Origin: a bacterium
GTDB lineage: Bacteria > Bdellovibrionota_C > UBA2361 > RFPC01
Length of the DNA stretch: 64,000 nt
NCBI GenBank assembly: GCA_030428205.1
Contig: JAUIBK010000001.1
Span: 263,966 to 327,965 of the forward strand
Direction: 5' to 3'
Shown here: piece by piece, positions 7,609-15,814 of the stretch
Layout of the letters: every line of letters starts with the position of its first letter
Position numbering within the stretch: the stretch's first letter is position 1
Made by a program: the position numbers and the translations under genes
Notes under the pieces: model-generated
The model's input: the letters and a program-made list of their open reading frames with translations, nothing else
Told to the model about the DNA's origin: nothing
Database searches by the model: none

Positions 7609-7950
7609 ATGTCAGAAGAAATTTCTTGGAACGATTTTGAAAAAGTAGAATTGCGAATTGGCACAGTCCTTCGTGTTGAGCCCTTTCCTGAAGCTCGAAA
7701 GCCAGCTTATAAAGTTTGGGTTGATTTCGGTTCTGAGCTTGGAGAGAAAAAAAGTAGTGCGCAGATTACTGATCGCTATACCCCAGATACTTTAGTTGGG
7801 AAGCAGATATTAGGAGTTGTCAATTTTCCTGTAAAACAGATAGGCCCGTTTCGTTCAGAGTTTTTGTTATGCGGCGTTTATTCAGCAGATGATGATGTAG
7901 TACTTGTATCTCCAGACGTGGCCGTGCCAAATGGAAGTAGGTTGATGTAG
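7609..7950 (+). CDS. csaA: CsaA-type tRNA-binding protein / chaperone
   Basis: 113 residues from the ATG at 7609, chosen over an in-frame ATG at 7576 because AAGGAG lies eight bases before it and the family begins here. The sequence shows the OB-fold tRNA-binding domain: [26 protein letters not shown], then the YKVWVDFG strand, QIT...[13 protein letters not shown], and a C-terminal [11 protein letters not shown]. CsaA is a dimeric cytoplasmic protein of about 110 residues, reported as a SecB-like chaperone in Bacillus and structurally a tRNA-binding homologue. Its stop overlaps the GTG start of the CYTH gene by one base, so the two are cotranslated. Confidence 0.9.
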   Translation: MSEEISWNDFEKVELRIGTVLRVEPFPEARKPAYKVWVDFGSELGEKKSSAQITDRYTPDTLVGKQILGVVNFPVKQIGPFRSEFLLCGVYSADDDVVLVSPDVAVPNGSRLM

Positions 7951-8420
7951 TGGCCAAAGAGATAGAACGCAAATTCCTCGTGGATCTCTCAGCGATTCCA
8001 TTTTCGCTTGAAGACTTCTCTTCGTGTGTTATTTTCCAAGGATATCTTGAGATATCAGCTGAACATGAACTTCGGGTCCGTCGGTCAACGAAGGGAGCCC
8101 AGGAATCATTCACTCGCACAGAAAAACGAGGCAGTGGCCTAGTCCGAGAAGAGAATGAGTCTGAGATTTCCGCAGAGCAGTTTGCCTCTGACTGGGAAAA
8201 GACAGTTGGTAGAAGAGTCTCTAAAACTCGCTATACTATCCCGCTAGACTCAGAGCTTGTCTGTGAACTGGATGTGTACCGAGAGCCTCTACCGTCACTT
8301 CGGGTAGTTGAAGTCGAGTTTCCGACCGTAGAGAGAAGCGAGGCATTTTGCCCTCCTGAGTGGTTCGGGCTGGAGGTGACTGGAGATCCACGTTATCGAA
8401 ATAGCGCTCTTATTAGCTAA
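7950..8420 (+). CDS. CYTH-domain protein (triphosphate tunnel metalloenzyme)
   Basis: 156 residues from a GTG overlapping the csaA stop. It opens with KEIERKFLVD, the ExExK signature of the CYTH superfamily, whose members bind or hydrolyse triphosphates in an eight-stranded tunnel with a divalent metal. Further basic and acidic strands follow (ELRVRRSTKG, FTRTEKRGSG, KTRYTIPL, CELDVY, VVEVEF) and the end YRNSALIS matches the typical C-terminus. Length equals the small bacterial family (NE1496/YgiF-N-like), often tripolyphosphatases. No partner enzyme is adjacent. Family is clear; substrate is not determined. Confidence 0.9.
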   Translation: MAKEIERKFLVDLSAIPFSLEDFSSCVIFQGYLEISAEHELRVRRSTKGAQESFTRTEKRGSGLVREENESEISAEQFASDWEKTVGRRVSKTRYTIPLDSELVCELDVYREPLPSLRVVEVEFPTVERSEAFCPPEWFGLEVTGDPRYRNSALIS

Positions 8421-8557
8421 CTCCCCGCGAAGAAGACCCTTTTCCTGAGAAATGCTGTTTGAGTATGACCCCTAAAGTGCCCAAAAGACTGTAGTAATTC
8501 GCCTAACAGCACGATAGTTTTCTAGAAGACGTCTCTCAACATTTACGGTGCTCGCTT

Positions 8558-10093
8558 ATGAAACTGGTTCTTTCTAGCCTCTTGTCTCTTGTGTGTCTAT
8601 TTTTACCGACCTTAGCTTTCTCACAAAATCAAGAGCTCCCACCTGGATGCGACCCGGACGATCCAAATACATGCCTTGAAGATCCAGAGGATTACCAAGT
8701 TCCACTTTTTTGTCTTGGAGGAGAGACTGCGATCTTACAAGTTGGTATTTCAGATGACTTAAGAATCGAGTTTACCCTCATCTTTAAAGATGGCTCTGCT
8801 AACCGCGATTCGTACCAGGTGTATTTTGGTATCGGCGATCGAAGTATTGCTACAGGAAAAAGTGATAAAGAAGAGCGTGTGATGCGGGTGCAGTGCACAC
8901 AAAATACTGGAGTATGTAGAGGTAGTATCTCCGTTGATAAAGCAACTGCTCTTCTCTATGGTAAGCTTGATTTTGCTGATAAGACAGTAAATGTTGAGGT
9001 AAGAAAACCTGGCGGAAGAGATAGGCCCACGATTTGTCTTGGAAAGTATTTTGATGGGGATGAGGTACGAGCGGCAAATAGCCGTGATAAACGTGTACTG
9101 TGTCAGTTTAAAGTGGCTGAAGGAGGAGATACTTCTTTCAAAGGAAAAGGATTTTATAGCCCTAATGGATACGGCTTCGAACATGATGATGATGACACTA
9201 CCTCATCTCTCTTTCATATGACCATGGAAGGCTTCCCAACCGATACCGTTTACCGTGCCTGTAAGCAGACTCCTGAAGGAACGTATGAGATGCTTTACAG
9301 CTTTCGTTCGTATGATATTCAAAATGCGAGTGATGCTTCTATTTACGGGGCTCTCGGGAGCGAGGATCAGGAGACTTTTGATAATCAAGAGATCTTTTAT
9401 AGCTATGATCTCCTTGCACAGTTACTCGGTGATGCAGACCAGGTAGAAGGAGAGGCGCTCTCTTTGAGTTACTCAAATATTAACTCCTCAAATAATCAAC
9501 AATCTTCAATAAAATCATCTGGTCGGGGTAACCGTAAGAAGCGGCGCAGAAGAAGACGCCGACGAGAGGCAACACGTCGTAATCTACAGATTAGTGAAAT
9601 TGGTGGAAACAGTGTGAACCACTGGCTCGGTGCTGATCCAAGTAACGATGGAACAATTTATATCGCTGAGAGCTGCAAAGGAGATGTCCCTACGAATGCT
9701 GTAGGCACAGTCGTTTGTGGTGAGAGCTTAGAAGGGGACGAGAGAGGCTGTCTTGAGCTCCAGCAAGATACTGCTGCGGAAGGTGCTGGTATCCTCTGTC
9801 ATGAACCAGGTGAAGCGTTTGGTCTCCTTGTCCTAAAAGTAAAAGAGCTTCCAGCTGGTTCTTACTCGGTTTGTGTTAATGGCTCAGCAATTTCAGATAC
9901 GTTAACCTTGGAGTCCCATACGATTGGCTCTGATGAAAAGAGCCACGGAAGTGTCAAGCTTACCGATGAGCAATCGGTAGCCGATGCTGCCTCAGATGTC
10001 TCACTTTTAGGTATTGATCTCGATGCCGTGACGAGTGTTTCAGTGAGTGATGATAACTGTGTGACGGATCTGTTGAATGTGACGGTGCCCTAG
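8558..10093 (+). CDS. Exported Cys-containing protein with a polybasic tract, function unknown
   Basis: 511 residues with a clear signal peptide (MKLVLSS...LVCLFLPTLAFS, cleavage near residue 22). The mature protein has about a dozen cysteines, probably disulfide-bonded in the periplasm, and beta-rich segments. A striking run KKRRRRRRRR lies near residue 330, between a Ser/Asn-rich linker and a C-terminal domain of about 160 residues. That domain (NSVNHWLGADPSNDG, PAGSYSVCVNG) looks like a jelly-roll or Ig-like repeat. No known family is recognised. Its neighbours are other secreted proteins of unknown role. The gene ends just before a 29-bp perfect inverted repeat. Confidence 0.75.
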   Translation: MKLVLSSLLSLVCLFLPTLAFSQNQELPPGCDPDDPNTCLEDPEDYQVPLFCLGGETAILQVGISDDLRIEFTLIFKDGSANRDSYQVYFGIGDRSIATGKSDKEERVMRVQCTQNTGVCRGSISVDKATALLYGKLDFADKTVNVEVRKPGGRDRPTICLGKYFDGDEVRAANSRDKRVLCQFKVAEGGDTSFKGKGFYSPNGYGFEHDDDDTTSSLFHMTMEGFPTDTVYRACKQTPEGTYEMLYSFRSYDIQNASDASIYGALGSEDQETFDNQEIFYSYDLLAQLLGDADQVEGEALSLSYSNINSSNNQQSSIKSSGRGNRKKRRRRRRRREATRRNLQISEIGGNSVNHWLGADPSNDGTIYIAESCKGDVPTNAVGTVVCGESLEGDERGCLELQQDTAAEGAGILCHEPGEAFGLLVLKVKELPAGSYSVCVNGSAISDTLTLESHTIGSDEKSHGSVKLTDEQSVADAASDVSLLGIDLDAVTSVSVSDDNCVTDLLNVTVP

Positions 10094-10130
10094 TTGTTCA
10101 GAGAGGACACCGGCGTTCTAGGTTGAACAG

Positions 10131-10218
10131 CCAATTTCTTGAACTTTTTTCTCCGTGGCTGAGCACGGTAGTGTTATGCGGAGAGTTTTGCCACGGAGAA
10201 AAAAGTTCAAGAAATTGG
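10131..10218. repeat. Perfect 29-bp inverted repeat with 30-base loop
   Basis: The arm 10131-10159 (CCAATTTCTTGAAC...) is the exact reverse complement of 10190-10218. It lies between a plus-strand gene ending at 10093 and a minus-strand gene ending at 10247, so a bidirectional terminator role is possible. The arms contain A/T6 runs and CTCCGTGG, unlike the ACGCGAAG and ACAGAGG families nearby. Confidence 0.9.
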
Positions 10219-10246
10219 TAACGGAAAGAAGGTGTCTGTCTCCGGG

Positions 10247-10699
10247 CTACATTCTTATTCCTGTCCCACGAAACGCACTCTCACAAGCCGTTCCATCCTC
10301 ACAGAGTAGTGTAAATGTATAGAGCGAGTCTACGTTATCACCATCGAGATTATCAAAACTCAAATTCTCTTCAGTCTCACAGTAGAGACCAATTCCAAAA
10401 ACATCTCCAGTAGTAGCAAGGGTAGCAAGCACAGAGTTTTCAGCTCGCTTCATGCCAGAATAAGAACCACTCGGAAGAGACTCAGTTGTAAAAGTGTATG
10501 TCTCGTCGGTCTTTGAGACAGTTTGATTATCAGTAAATGTGAGTGTGTCGCCAGCGAGGAGCCCGCAGTCATCACTTACAACATTATACGTCATTGCCCA
10601 GTCTCCAGCGAAGATGAAGCTGATGACTCCGCTTGAGCTGTTACTGCACCCAAAGACAAAAGAGAGGAGAAGGATGATAAGAGTATGTGTCCGTTTCAT
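10247..10699 (-). CDS. Small lipoprotein of unknown function
   Basis: 150 residues. The N-terminus MKRTHTLIILLLSFVFGC is a lipoprotein signal peptide with Cys18 as the acylation site and SNSSS after it, suggesting export and anchoring. The mature part is a small beta-rich domain (DWAMTYNVVSDDCG, TLTFTDNQTVS, TYTFTTESLPSG) with four more cysteines, like a lipocalin-type META/hemopexin-like strand pattern, but no family is recognised. It stands alone, convergent with the preceding exported protein. Confidence 0.65.
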   Translation of the reverse strand: MKRTHTLIILLLSFVFGCSNSSSGVISFIFAGDWAMTYNVVSDDCGLLAGDTLTFTDNQTVSKTDETYTFTTESLPSGSYSGMKRAENSVLATLATTGDVFGIGLYCETEENLSFDNLDGDNVDSLYTFTLLCEDGTACESAFRGTGIRM

Positions 10700-10812
10700 G
10701 TTTGGATTGTAACCTTAAAAGTTGCCTGTTGTGTATTGGAGAAGGTCTTTCCCTAGGGGATTTGATGACCGAACGTTGGTTTAGAGTTCGAAAGAGATAG
10801 AAAGCTTAAAAA

Positions 10813-10821
10813 TGCTATAAT
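10813..10821 (+). promoter_or_regulatory. Extended -10 promoter element
   Basis: TGCTATAAT is a perfect extended -10 (TGn plus TATAAT) with no convincing -35 upstream. Transcription would begin near 10828, so the transcript includes an in-frame upstream ATG at 10842 or a leader of about 185 bases to the GTG at 11013. Confidence 0.5.
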
Positions 10822-11012
10822 TACAAGCTGTTAGGCTGCGAATGATTCACTCCAAACCATTAAGTTCTTTCTCCTATCAGCCGTTAACAAACATAAGGGT
10901 TATGTTTGCTCAGTCGATGCCTCTTGGAGCTCACATGTATTCAAGGGGGTGCGGGGAGAGCTATTGTGCGCTGTTGTTCTGGTCGTGTTTTGGGGCAGCA
11001 GGAAAGTGGGTC

Positions 11013-13811
11013 GTGGTGTTGCGTTTATCTTTTTTCCAACTGTTTCTCTCTTTGCTCGCGTCTTGCGTGGTTTCTGTCACACCATGTGACGCTCAGCAGT
11101 ATATCGATTACATCGAGTTGAGGGTTTTGGGGGAGGCTCCAGGACCAGATGTTCCTCTCTACGATCTCATCGTTGAAGCTTACGATTCTGCTTCAGGAGA
11201 TTTTATAGGCTCTACGAGTACCTATTCAGACGGTTGGGCTACTATCTACCCCTATGGCCAGTTTTCAGATCTATCAGATATTACCCTGAAATTTCTCACG
11301 ACTCAGAGCTCTACGTGTTCAAACTGCAATCTTTTTGTTGAAACACAGACTACGGTTTCACTCGATACAACAAGCCCGGATTTTTATTACGACTCAGCGT
11401 CTTTCTCGTTGAACCTTACTCCAGGTGGCTCTGGAAATCCTCCATATGTCCTCGCGCGTAATACCCATTTCTTTGTAGTCAAGGTTACCGATGGTCCTGG
11501 GAGTCCCATTGAAGATGTGTATGTGAATGCCTGTGATTGGCAAAATTCATATCAGTGTATCTCAGGCCAAACAAATAGTGATGGTGAAGCCTTTCTTCCA
11601 CGTGATCCTAATGACACATCAACGTGGACAATCGATATTTGGGGTGAGGGGATCTCGGGTGATATCAAAGATGTTCAAGCAGATCCTACGAAGCAGTTGC
11701 AGAATGTTCTCTTCAATGTTCAAACAGCAGACGCCTCTCTTACTGTAAATCTTGTTGATGGAAATAATCAGCCTTGGTCTTTTCCAGCAGGTGCGTGTTG
11801 GGGTGAGGTGTCTTGTTATCGTCTCGGCCAATCAGGTTTTAGCGCTTATGAGACGTTGGCAACCGGAGATACAAGCGTTACGTTGCCGGTTATTGGTGGA
11901 ATCTATGAGTGTAGTATCTACGGAAATACCAACTCGTGTGAGAACACAGAATACGCCGAAATCGCAGGCTCTCTTGTGACCGTCAATGTGAGTCCTCAAG
12001 AAAGCAAAACAGTATCGATACAGATTCAAGAAAAAACAGCTCAGATTAATGTCCAAATTCTTGATGATGAGACCGGGGAGCTTGTGACAGGTGATTTTGA
12101 TATCTCAATGTGGACTCTTCCAGATTCTTCAGTAAACGATTGGAACTGGACAACGACTTCGGATGGAACGGCAACACTTGATGCGATTGATGGAGTTTCG
12201 TATCAGCTCTCTGTTTGGTTTCTTGGTGGTACGACTGATACTGCTGACAGAAAGCTAACAAGGCAAGCGCGGATCAATGGGACTGAATTCATCCACTCAA
12301 ATGAGTTATACGAAGTAACAGCGATCGAGGGGACGGCTCAGGATGTTATCGTGAGGCTTAAAAAGCCTGACGCCACGTTAACCGTGCAACTCAATCGTCC
12401 TGATGGAACGCCAGTACAAAGTGGCTACGCTGACTTATGGTGCCCAGGACAGGCACATGACTTTGAAGATGAGCTTCCAGGTGGCGCAGCAGCTGATGAA
12501 GAGGAAGATCAGGATTTCTTCATCGGAGCTCCAATCGTGAATGGTTCTGCTATACTAAATGTAATAGCCGACAGAACATGTTTTCTCTCTGCATTTCCAG
12601 ACTGGGATCCAAACGCGGATCCTGAAGTGCAATATCTACCACCCCAAAGTAAAGAGATCCGACTTGAAGAAGGAGAGGCTCGTACAGAAACGCTCATAGT
12701 TGCCGTTCCAAACTATACTATTACTGTTGATGTGACTGTTCTCGATGAAGATGGAAATGAGGTTTCTCAAGACGATCTCTCCTCGCTCTTTTGCTTTGCG
12801 CATAATTCCCAAGGGCAACATAGCTTCGTAGATGTCCTCTATGAGCAGAAGAATACACTCGTCTTTTTTATCAAAAATAAGAAAAAACCACTTCCTATTA
12901 AAGTTGGCTGTAATGCTGATGATTATGATCCAGATAGCTACGATTCTGAGAGTGGAGCTCATTTCTATTTTGGCGAAATCATTCATACGCCTACGAAAAA
13001 GACGTCCTCAGGACAAGTTGCTCTTACCATCCAAGAGGGCGGAGAATTTCTCCCTGAAGAACAGTTCACGTTTGATGCTGATAAATCAAAGGATGTTCAA
13101 TTTGCAGGTGGTAAATTTGATATGACGATTCCTAGTGGAGCTTTTTGCTCTAGTGGGAATGCTGCACTATCAATTGAGAGTGCGAGAAATACTACTCAAG
13201 ATGATGACGCAGAGCTTTTATCTGCATTTGACATTTCTCCAGTATGCGACGGTGAAAGTATATCGAATACTGAGAAGCCTGTAACGCTTTGTTGGCCAAT
13301 CGATGAAACAGGCCTTCCTGCGGGTGCAACGACTGATAATATTTATGCAGCAAGCTATAATTCTGACACAGGAAAATGGACGAAGGATGGAAGCGGAGAA
13401 TATAATGCAGAAACTGGGGAGTTTTGTGCAAGTGTATCTCACTTCTCAAAGTGGGCCGCTTTGATTTCTACTGTCCAAAGTCTTATGGCCCTAGAGCTCG
13501 ATGATGTAAAACTGCGTGTGAATCGAAATGCAAGCCTCGATACGAGAGGGCGAAAGAAAGTTAAGATGACCTGGGATGAACCAGAAGGAGCTGATGCTAC
13601 AACAGAGTATACTGTTCGTTATAGAGTAATGTCGAAGAAGAAAAACTGTACAGCAGAAAATCTTACCAAGTCTAAATCGGTAATTGGGAAGACAAAAACG
13701 AAGATCAAGGCAAAGAAGTACAGTAAGAAAGGGAAGAACAACGGAATTTGCGCCGTTACCTCGGTGAGTGGGGGGAACACTACGGAGCCAAAGTTCAAGC
13801 GAATAAAATAG
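11013..13811 (+). CDS. Large exported multidomain protein with repeated beta-sandwich domains and a C-terminal FnIII-like domain
   Basis: I start it at the GTG at 11013 (932 residues) because the sequence from there is a clean signal peptide (VVLRLSFFQLFLSLLAS... cleaved near DAQQ) with AGGAA nine bases upstream. The frame stays open back to an ATG at 10842, which would add 57 residues. The mature protein has repeated carboxypeptidase-regulatory or Ig-like beta-sandwich units (VTDGPGSPIEDVYVNACDW, VNLVDGNNQPW, TVQLNRPDGTPVQSG, TVDVTVLDEDGNEVS), each a plug or repeat of about 100 residues. A C-terminal ZU5/Ig-like segment (LPAGATTDNIYAASYN) and a Lys-rich FnIII-like domain end it. Likely a surface or secreted structural protein. 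A specific function cannot be assigned. Confidence 0.75.
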   Translation: MVLRLSFFQLFLSLLASCVVSVTPCDAQQYIDYIELRVLGEAPGPDVPLYDLIVEAYDSASGDFIGSTSTYSDGWATIYPYGQFSDLSDITLKFLTTQSSTCSNCNLFVETQTTVSLDTTSPDFYYDSASFSLNLTPGGSGNPPYVLARNTHFFVVKVTDGPGSPIEDVYVNACDWQNSYQCISGQTNSDGEAFLPRDPNDTSTWTIDIWGEGISGDIKDVQADPTKQLQNVLFNVQTADASLTVNLVDGNNQPWSFPAGACWGEVSCYRLGQSGFSAYETLATGDTSVTLPVIGGIYECSIYGNTNSCENTEYAEIAGSLVTVNVSPQESKTVSIQIQEKTAQINVQILDDETGELVTGDFDISMWTLPDSSVNDWNWTTTSDGTATLDAIDGVSYQLSVWFLGGTTDTADRKLTRQARINGTEFIHSNELYEVTAIEGTAQDVIVRLKKPDATLTVQLNRPDGTPVQSGYADLWCPGQAHDFEDELPGGAAADEEEDQDFFIGAPIVNGSAILNVIADRTCFLSAFPDWDPNADPEVQYLPPQSKEIRLEEGEARTETLIVAVPNYTITVDVTVLDEDGNEVSQDDLSSLFCFAHNSQGQHSFVDVLYEQKNTLVFFIKNKKKPLPIKVGCNADDYDPDSYDSESGAHFYFGEIIHTPTKKTSSGQVALTIQEGGEFLPEEQFTFDADKSKDVQFAGGKFDMTIPSGAFCSSGNAALSIESARNTTQDDDAELLSAFDISPVCDGESISNTEKPVTLCWPIDETGLPAGATTDNIYAASYNSDTGKWTKDGSGEYNAETGEFCASVSHFSKWAALISTVQSLMALELDDVKLRVNRNASLDTRGRKKVKMTWDEPEGADATTEYTVRYRVMSKKKNCTAENLTKSKSVIGKTKTKIKAKKYSKKGKNNGICAVTSVSGGNTTEPKFKRIK

Positions 13812-13813
13812 TA

Positions 13814-15796
13814 TTATTTCGTTGCAAAGAGCAGCTCGCCCTTCCATTTAGGTGGAAGATCCTGTTCTTTCAACACATGTACATGTTTAAGATAGTACCG
13901 AGCCGCTACCTCAAAATAACTCCCCGTCATCTCAAGAGAAGAAAAGTAGCTCGATGCCCTCTCCCAGTCTTTTTCACGAAATGCTCCTAGAGCAGCTTTC
14001 CAGTTCTCACTTTCTGAAGCTGAGACCGAATAAGGTAAAATAGTAAAAATCTCAACTGCTTTAGTTTTTCCTTTTACGGCGACATCACCGATTTTACAGC
14101 TCCGTAAGTCGCTTGTGAGTTCTTTTTTTGTGTCCCCACTAAAGAGAAATTCTGTTCCAAAATAGTTATTGAGCCCTTCGATACGTGAAGCAAGGTTCAC
14201 GGAGTCTCCAATGGCGGTATAGTCAAATCGTTTAACGGATCCGAGGTTCCCGACAACCATAGGACCAGTGTGAACACCAATTCGAGTATCAAGGGGAGGA
14301 AACCTCCCGTCCGCATTAAACGTAGCAACCGCTTCACGTATTTTAATTGCGCTATGCACGGCTCGCTCTGCGTGGTCTTCTCGTTCAATAGGTGCGCCCC
14401 AAATAGCAAAGATAGAATCACCGATGAACTTGAGCAGTGTTCCATCGTTTTGAAAAACAACGTCCATCACATCAGTAAAGTAGGCATTCAGCATGTCGGA
14501 AACTTCATCTGCACTCATTGTTTCACTTACATTGGTGAACTCAATAATGTCAGTAAAAAGAGCGCTGCAATGGAGTGTGCGCCCTCCGAGGTGAAGGGCT
14601 TCGGGATTACGACCAACTTCTTTTGCCATTGTTGGAGAGAGATAAAAAGCAAAGGCTTTTTGTGTTTGGCGTTGCTTGCGGTATGTAACATAGTAAAAAT
14701 AAAGTGTACTGGTGAGAAACGCTAAAGGTAAGACTACGGTACTCAGTGTAAGTCCAGGGATAAAAAAACCTTCAAGAAACTGCCCATAGGAGAACTTCGC
14801 CCATCCAAAAATTGCCCCTATCAAGAGAAGTACTCCCCATTGTGGGCGCAGGAGAAAGAAAGCAAGAGAGAGTAAAAAGCAAGTAAGTGAAAGTCCCCAG
14901 AGCTCTTCGTCGAGACTCGCACGAGAGATCCAGTTTTGATCCAAGAGGTTTGCAGCTGAAGTTGCGTGGATTTCGACTCCAAACGTACGCTTGCTCTCCT
15001 CTGAGCCGCTTGACCGCGTAATTTTTGGAAAAGGGGTGTTGAAGCTATCTTTTTTTTCTGCGCCAACCCCCATTGTAAAAGCGAGCCCAACAAAAACAAT
15101 TTTATCGTGAGCTAACTCAGCGGCGATATCGTGGTCGAGAGCTTCAAAAAAAGGAAGGTTATTAATTGTTCCTGCTGGCCCGTAAAAAGAGATAAGATCA
15201 CGATCGCCAGGCACACGGTCTTTGCCCCGCACAACACCAGCGGCAGCTTCAGCAATGGTTGGCATGTGCATGGCGCCTTGAGCCGTGCGATTTGTTTTAA
15301 AGCGGCGTACCGTTCCGTAGTCTTCCGGAAAGCTACCAAGAGCAACTTGCCCAGCGTATGGCTCAAAGAGCTCGGGCATAAGCAGTGTGGTGCCGCCCTT
15401 TTGCGCAAGAAAATTTGTTTCGTTCGCTGTAATGACGGTAGGAAGAGTCGTAAGGGCCTGTTGCAAGTCTTTATCGGCTTGGGGATCGGCGCTCTCGTCT
15501 TCAAAGTAAATATCAAAAACAACCTTTCGCGCCCCAGCTACTTTGAGAGACTCAAGCAGCTGAGCGTGTAGCGCCCTTGGCCACGCTTGGCTGAGTGGAA
15601 CGTCAAGCTCTTGGTAGCTATCTTCGTCAAGTGTAACGAGGAGAATATCCTCTGGAGGAGCTGCGGGGCCACGGAGTGAGAACCACTGGTCACTTAAAAA
15701 ATACTCAATCCGTTCCCCAATACGCCCGTTGTAGATCCCATAGTGAAGGAGCGTCAGTAAGCCAGCAAAGATGAATATGTTGAGCCATCTGAGCAC
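13814..15796 (-). CDS. CHASE2-domain adenylate/guanylate cyclase
   Basis: 660 residues. Order: N-terminal membrane segment (about 5-22), an extracytoplasmic CHASE2 sensor domain (about 25-300; DDILLVTLDEDS-like opening, ARKVVFDIYFED, HDKIVFVG), three membrane helices (about 315-390), then a class III nucleotide cyclase domain (about 410-590) with ALFTDIIEFTNVSE carrying a metal Asp, LLKFIGDSIFAIWG, RIGVHTGPMVVGNLG and FDYTAIGDSVNLASRIE. This is a membrane cyclase producing cAMP or cGMP; base specificity is not decided here. It lies 18 bases downstream of the FecR/TPR/barrel gene on the same strand, so the pair is an operon. CHASE2 cyclases next to FecR-domain proteins are a recurrent arrangement. 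Confidence 0.92.
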   Translation of the reverse strand: MLRWLNIFIFAGLLTLLHYGIYNGRIGERIEYFLSDQWFSLRGPAAPPEDILLVTLDEDSYQELDVPLSQAWPRALHAQLLESLKVAGARKVVFDIYFEDESADPQADKDLQQALTTLPTVITANETNFLAQKGGTTLLMPELFEPYAGQVALGSFPEDYGTVRRFKTNRTAQGAMHMPTIAEAAAGVVRGKDRVPGDRDLISFYGPAGTINNLPFFEALDHDIAAELAHDKIVFVGLAFTMGVGAEKKDSFNTPFPKITRSSGSEESKRTFGVEIHATSAANLLDQNWISRASLDEELWGLSLTCFLLSLAFFLLRPQWGVLLLIGAIFGWAKFSYGQFLEGFFIPGLTLSTVVLPLAFLTSTLYFYYVTYRKQRQTQKAFAFYLSPTMAKEVGRNPEALHLGGRTLHCSALFTDIIEFTNVSETMSADEVSDMLNAYFTDVMDVVFQNDGTLLKFIGDSIFAIWGAPIEREDHAERAVHSAIKIREAVATFNADGRFPPLDTRIGVHTGPMVVGNLGSVKRFDYTAIGDSVNLASRIEGLNNYFGTEFLFSGDTKKELTSDLRSCKIGDVAVKGKTKAVEIFTILPYSVSASESENWKAALGAFREKDWERASSYFSSLEMTGSYFEVAARYYLKHVHVLKEQDLPPKWKGELLFATK

Positions 15797-15814
15797 GCAC
15801 CTTCTCCAGATCTC

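Noticed and set aside
9539..9570. Nuclear-localisation-like basic run
   Set aside because: The protein has a bacterial signal peptide and sits in bacterial gene context; a polyanion-binding tract is a simpler explanation.
12636..12986. Minus-strand ORF within the large exported protein
   Set aside because: Antisense shadow; low-complexity and no start site.
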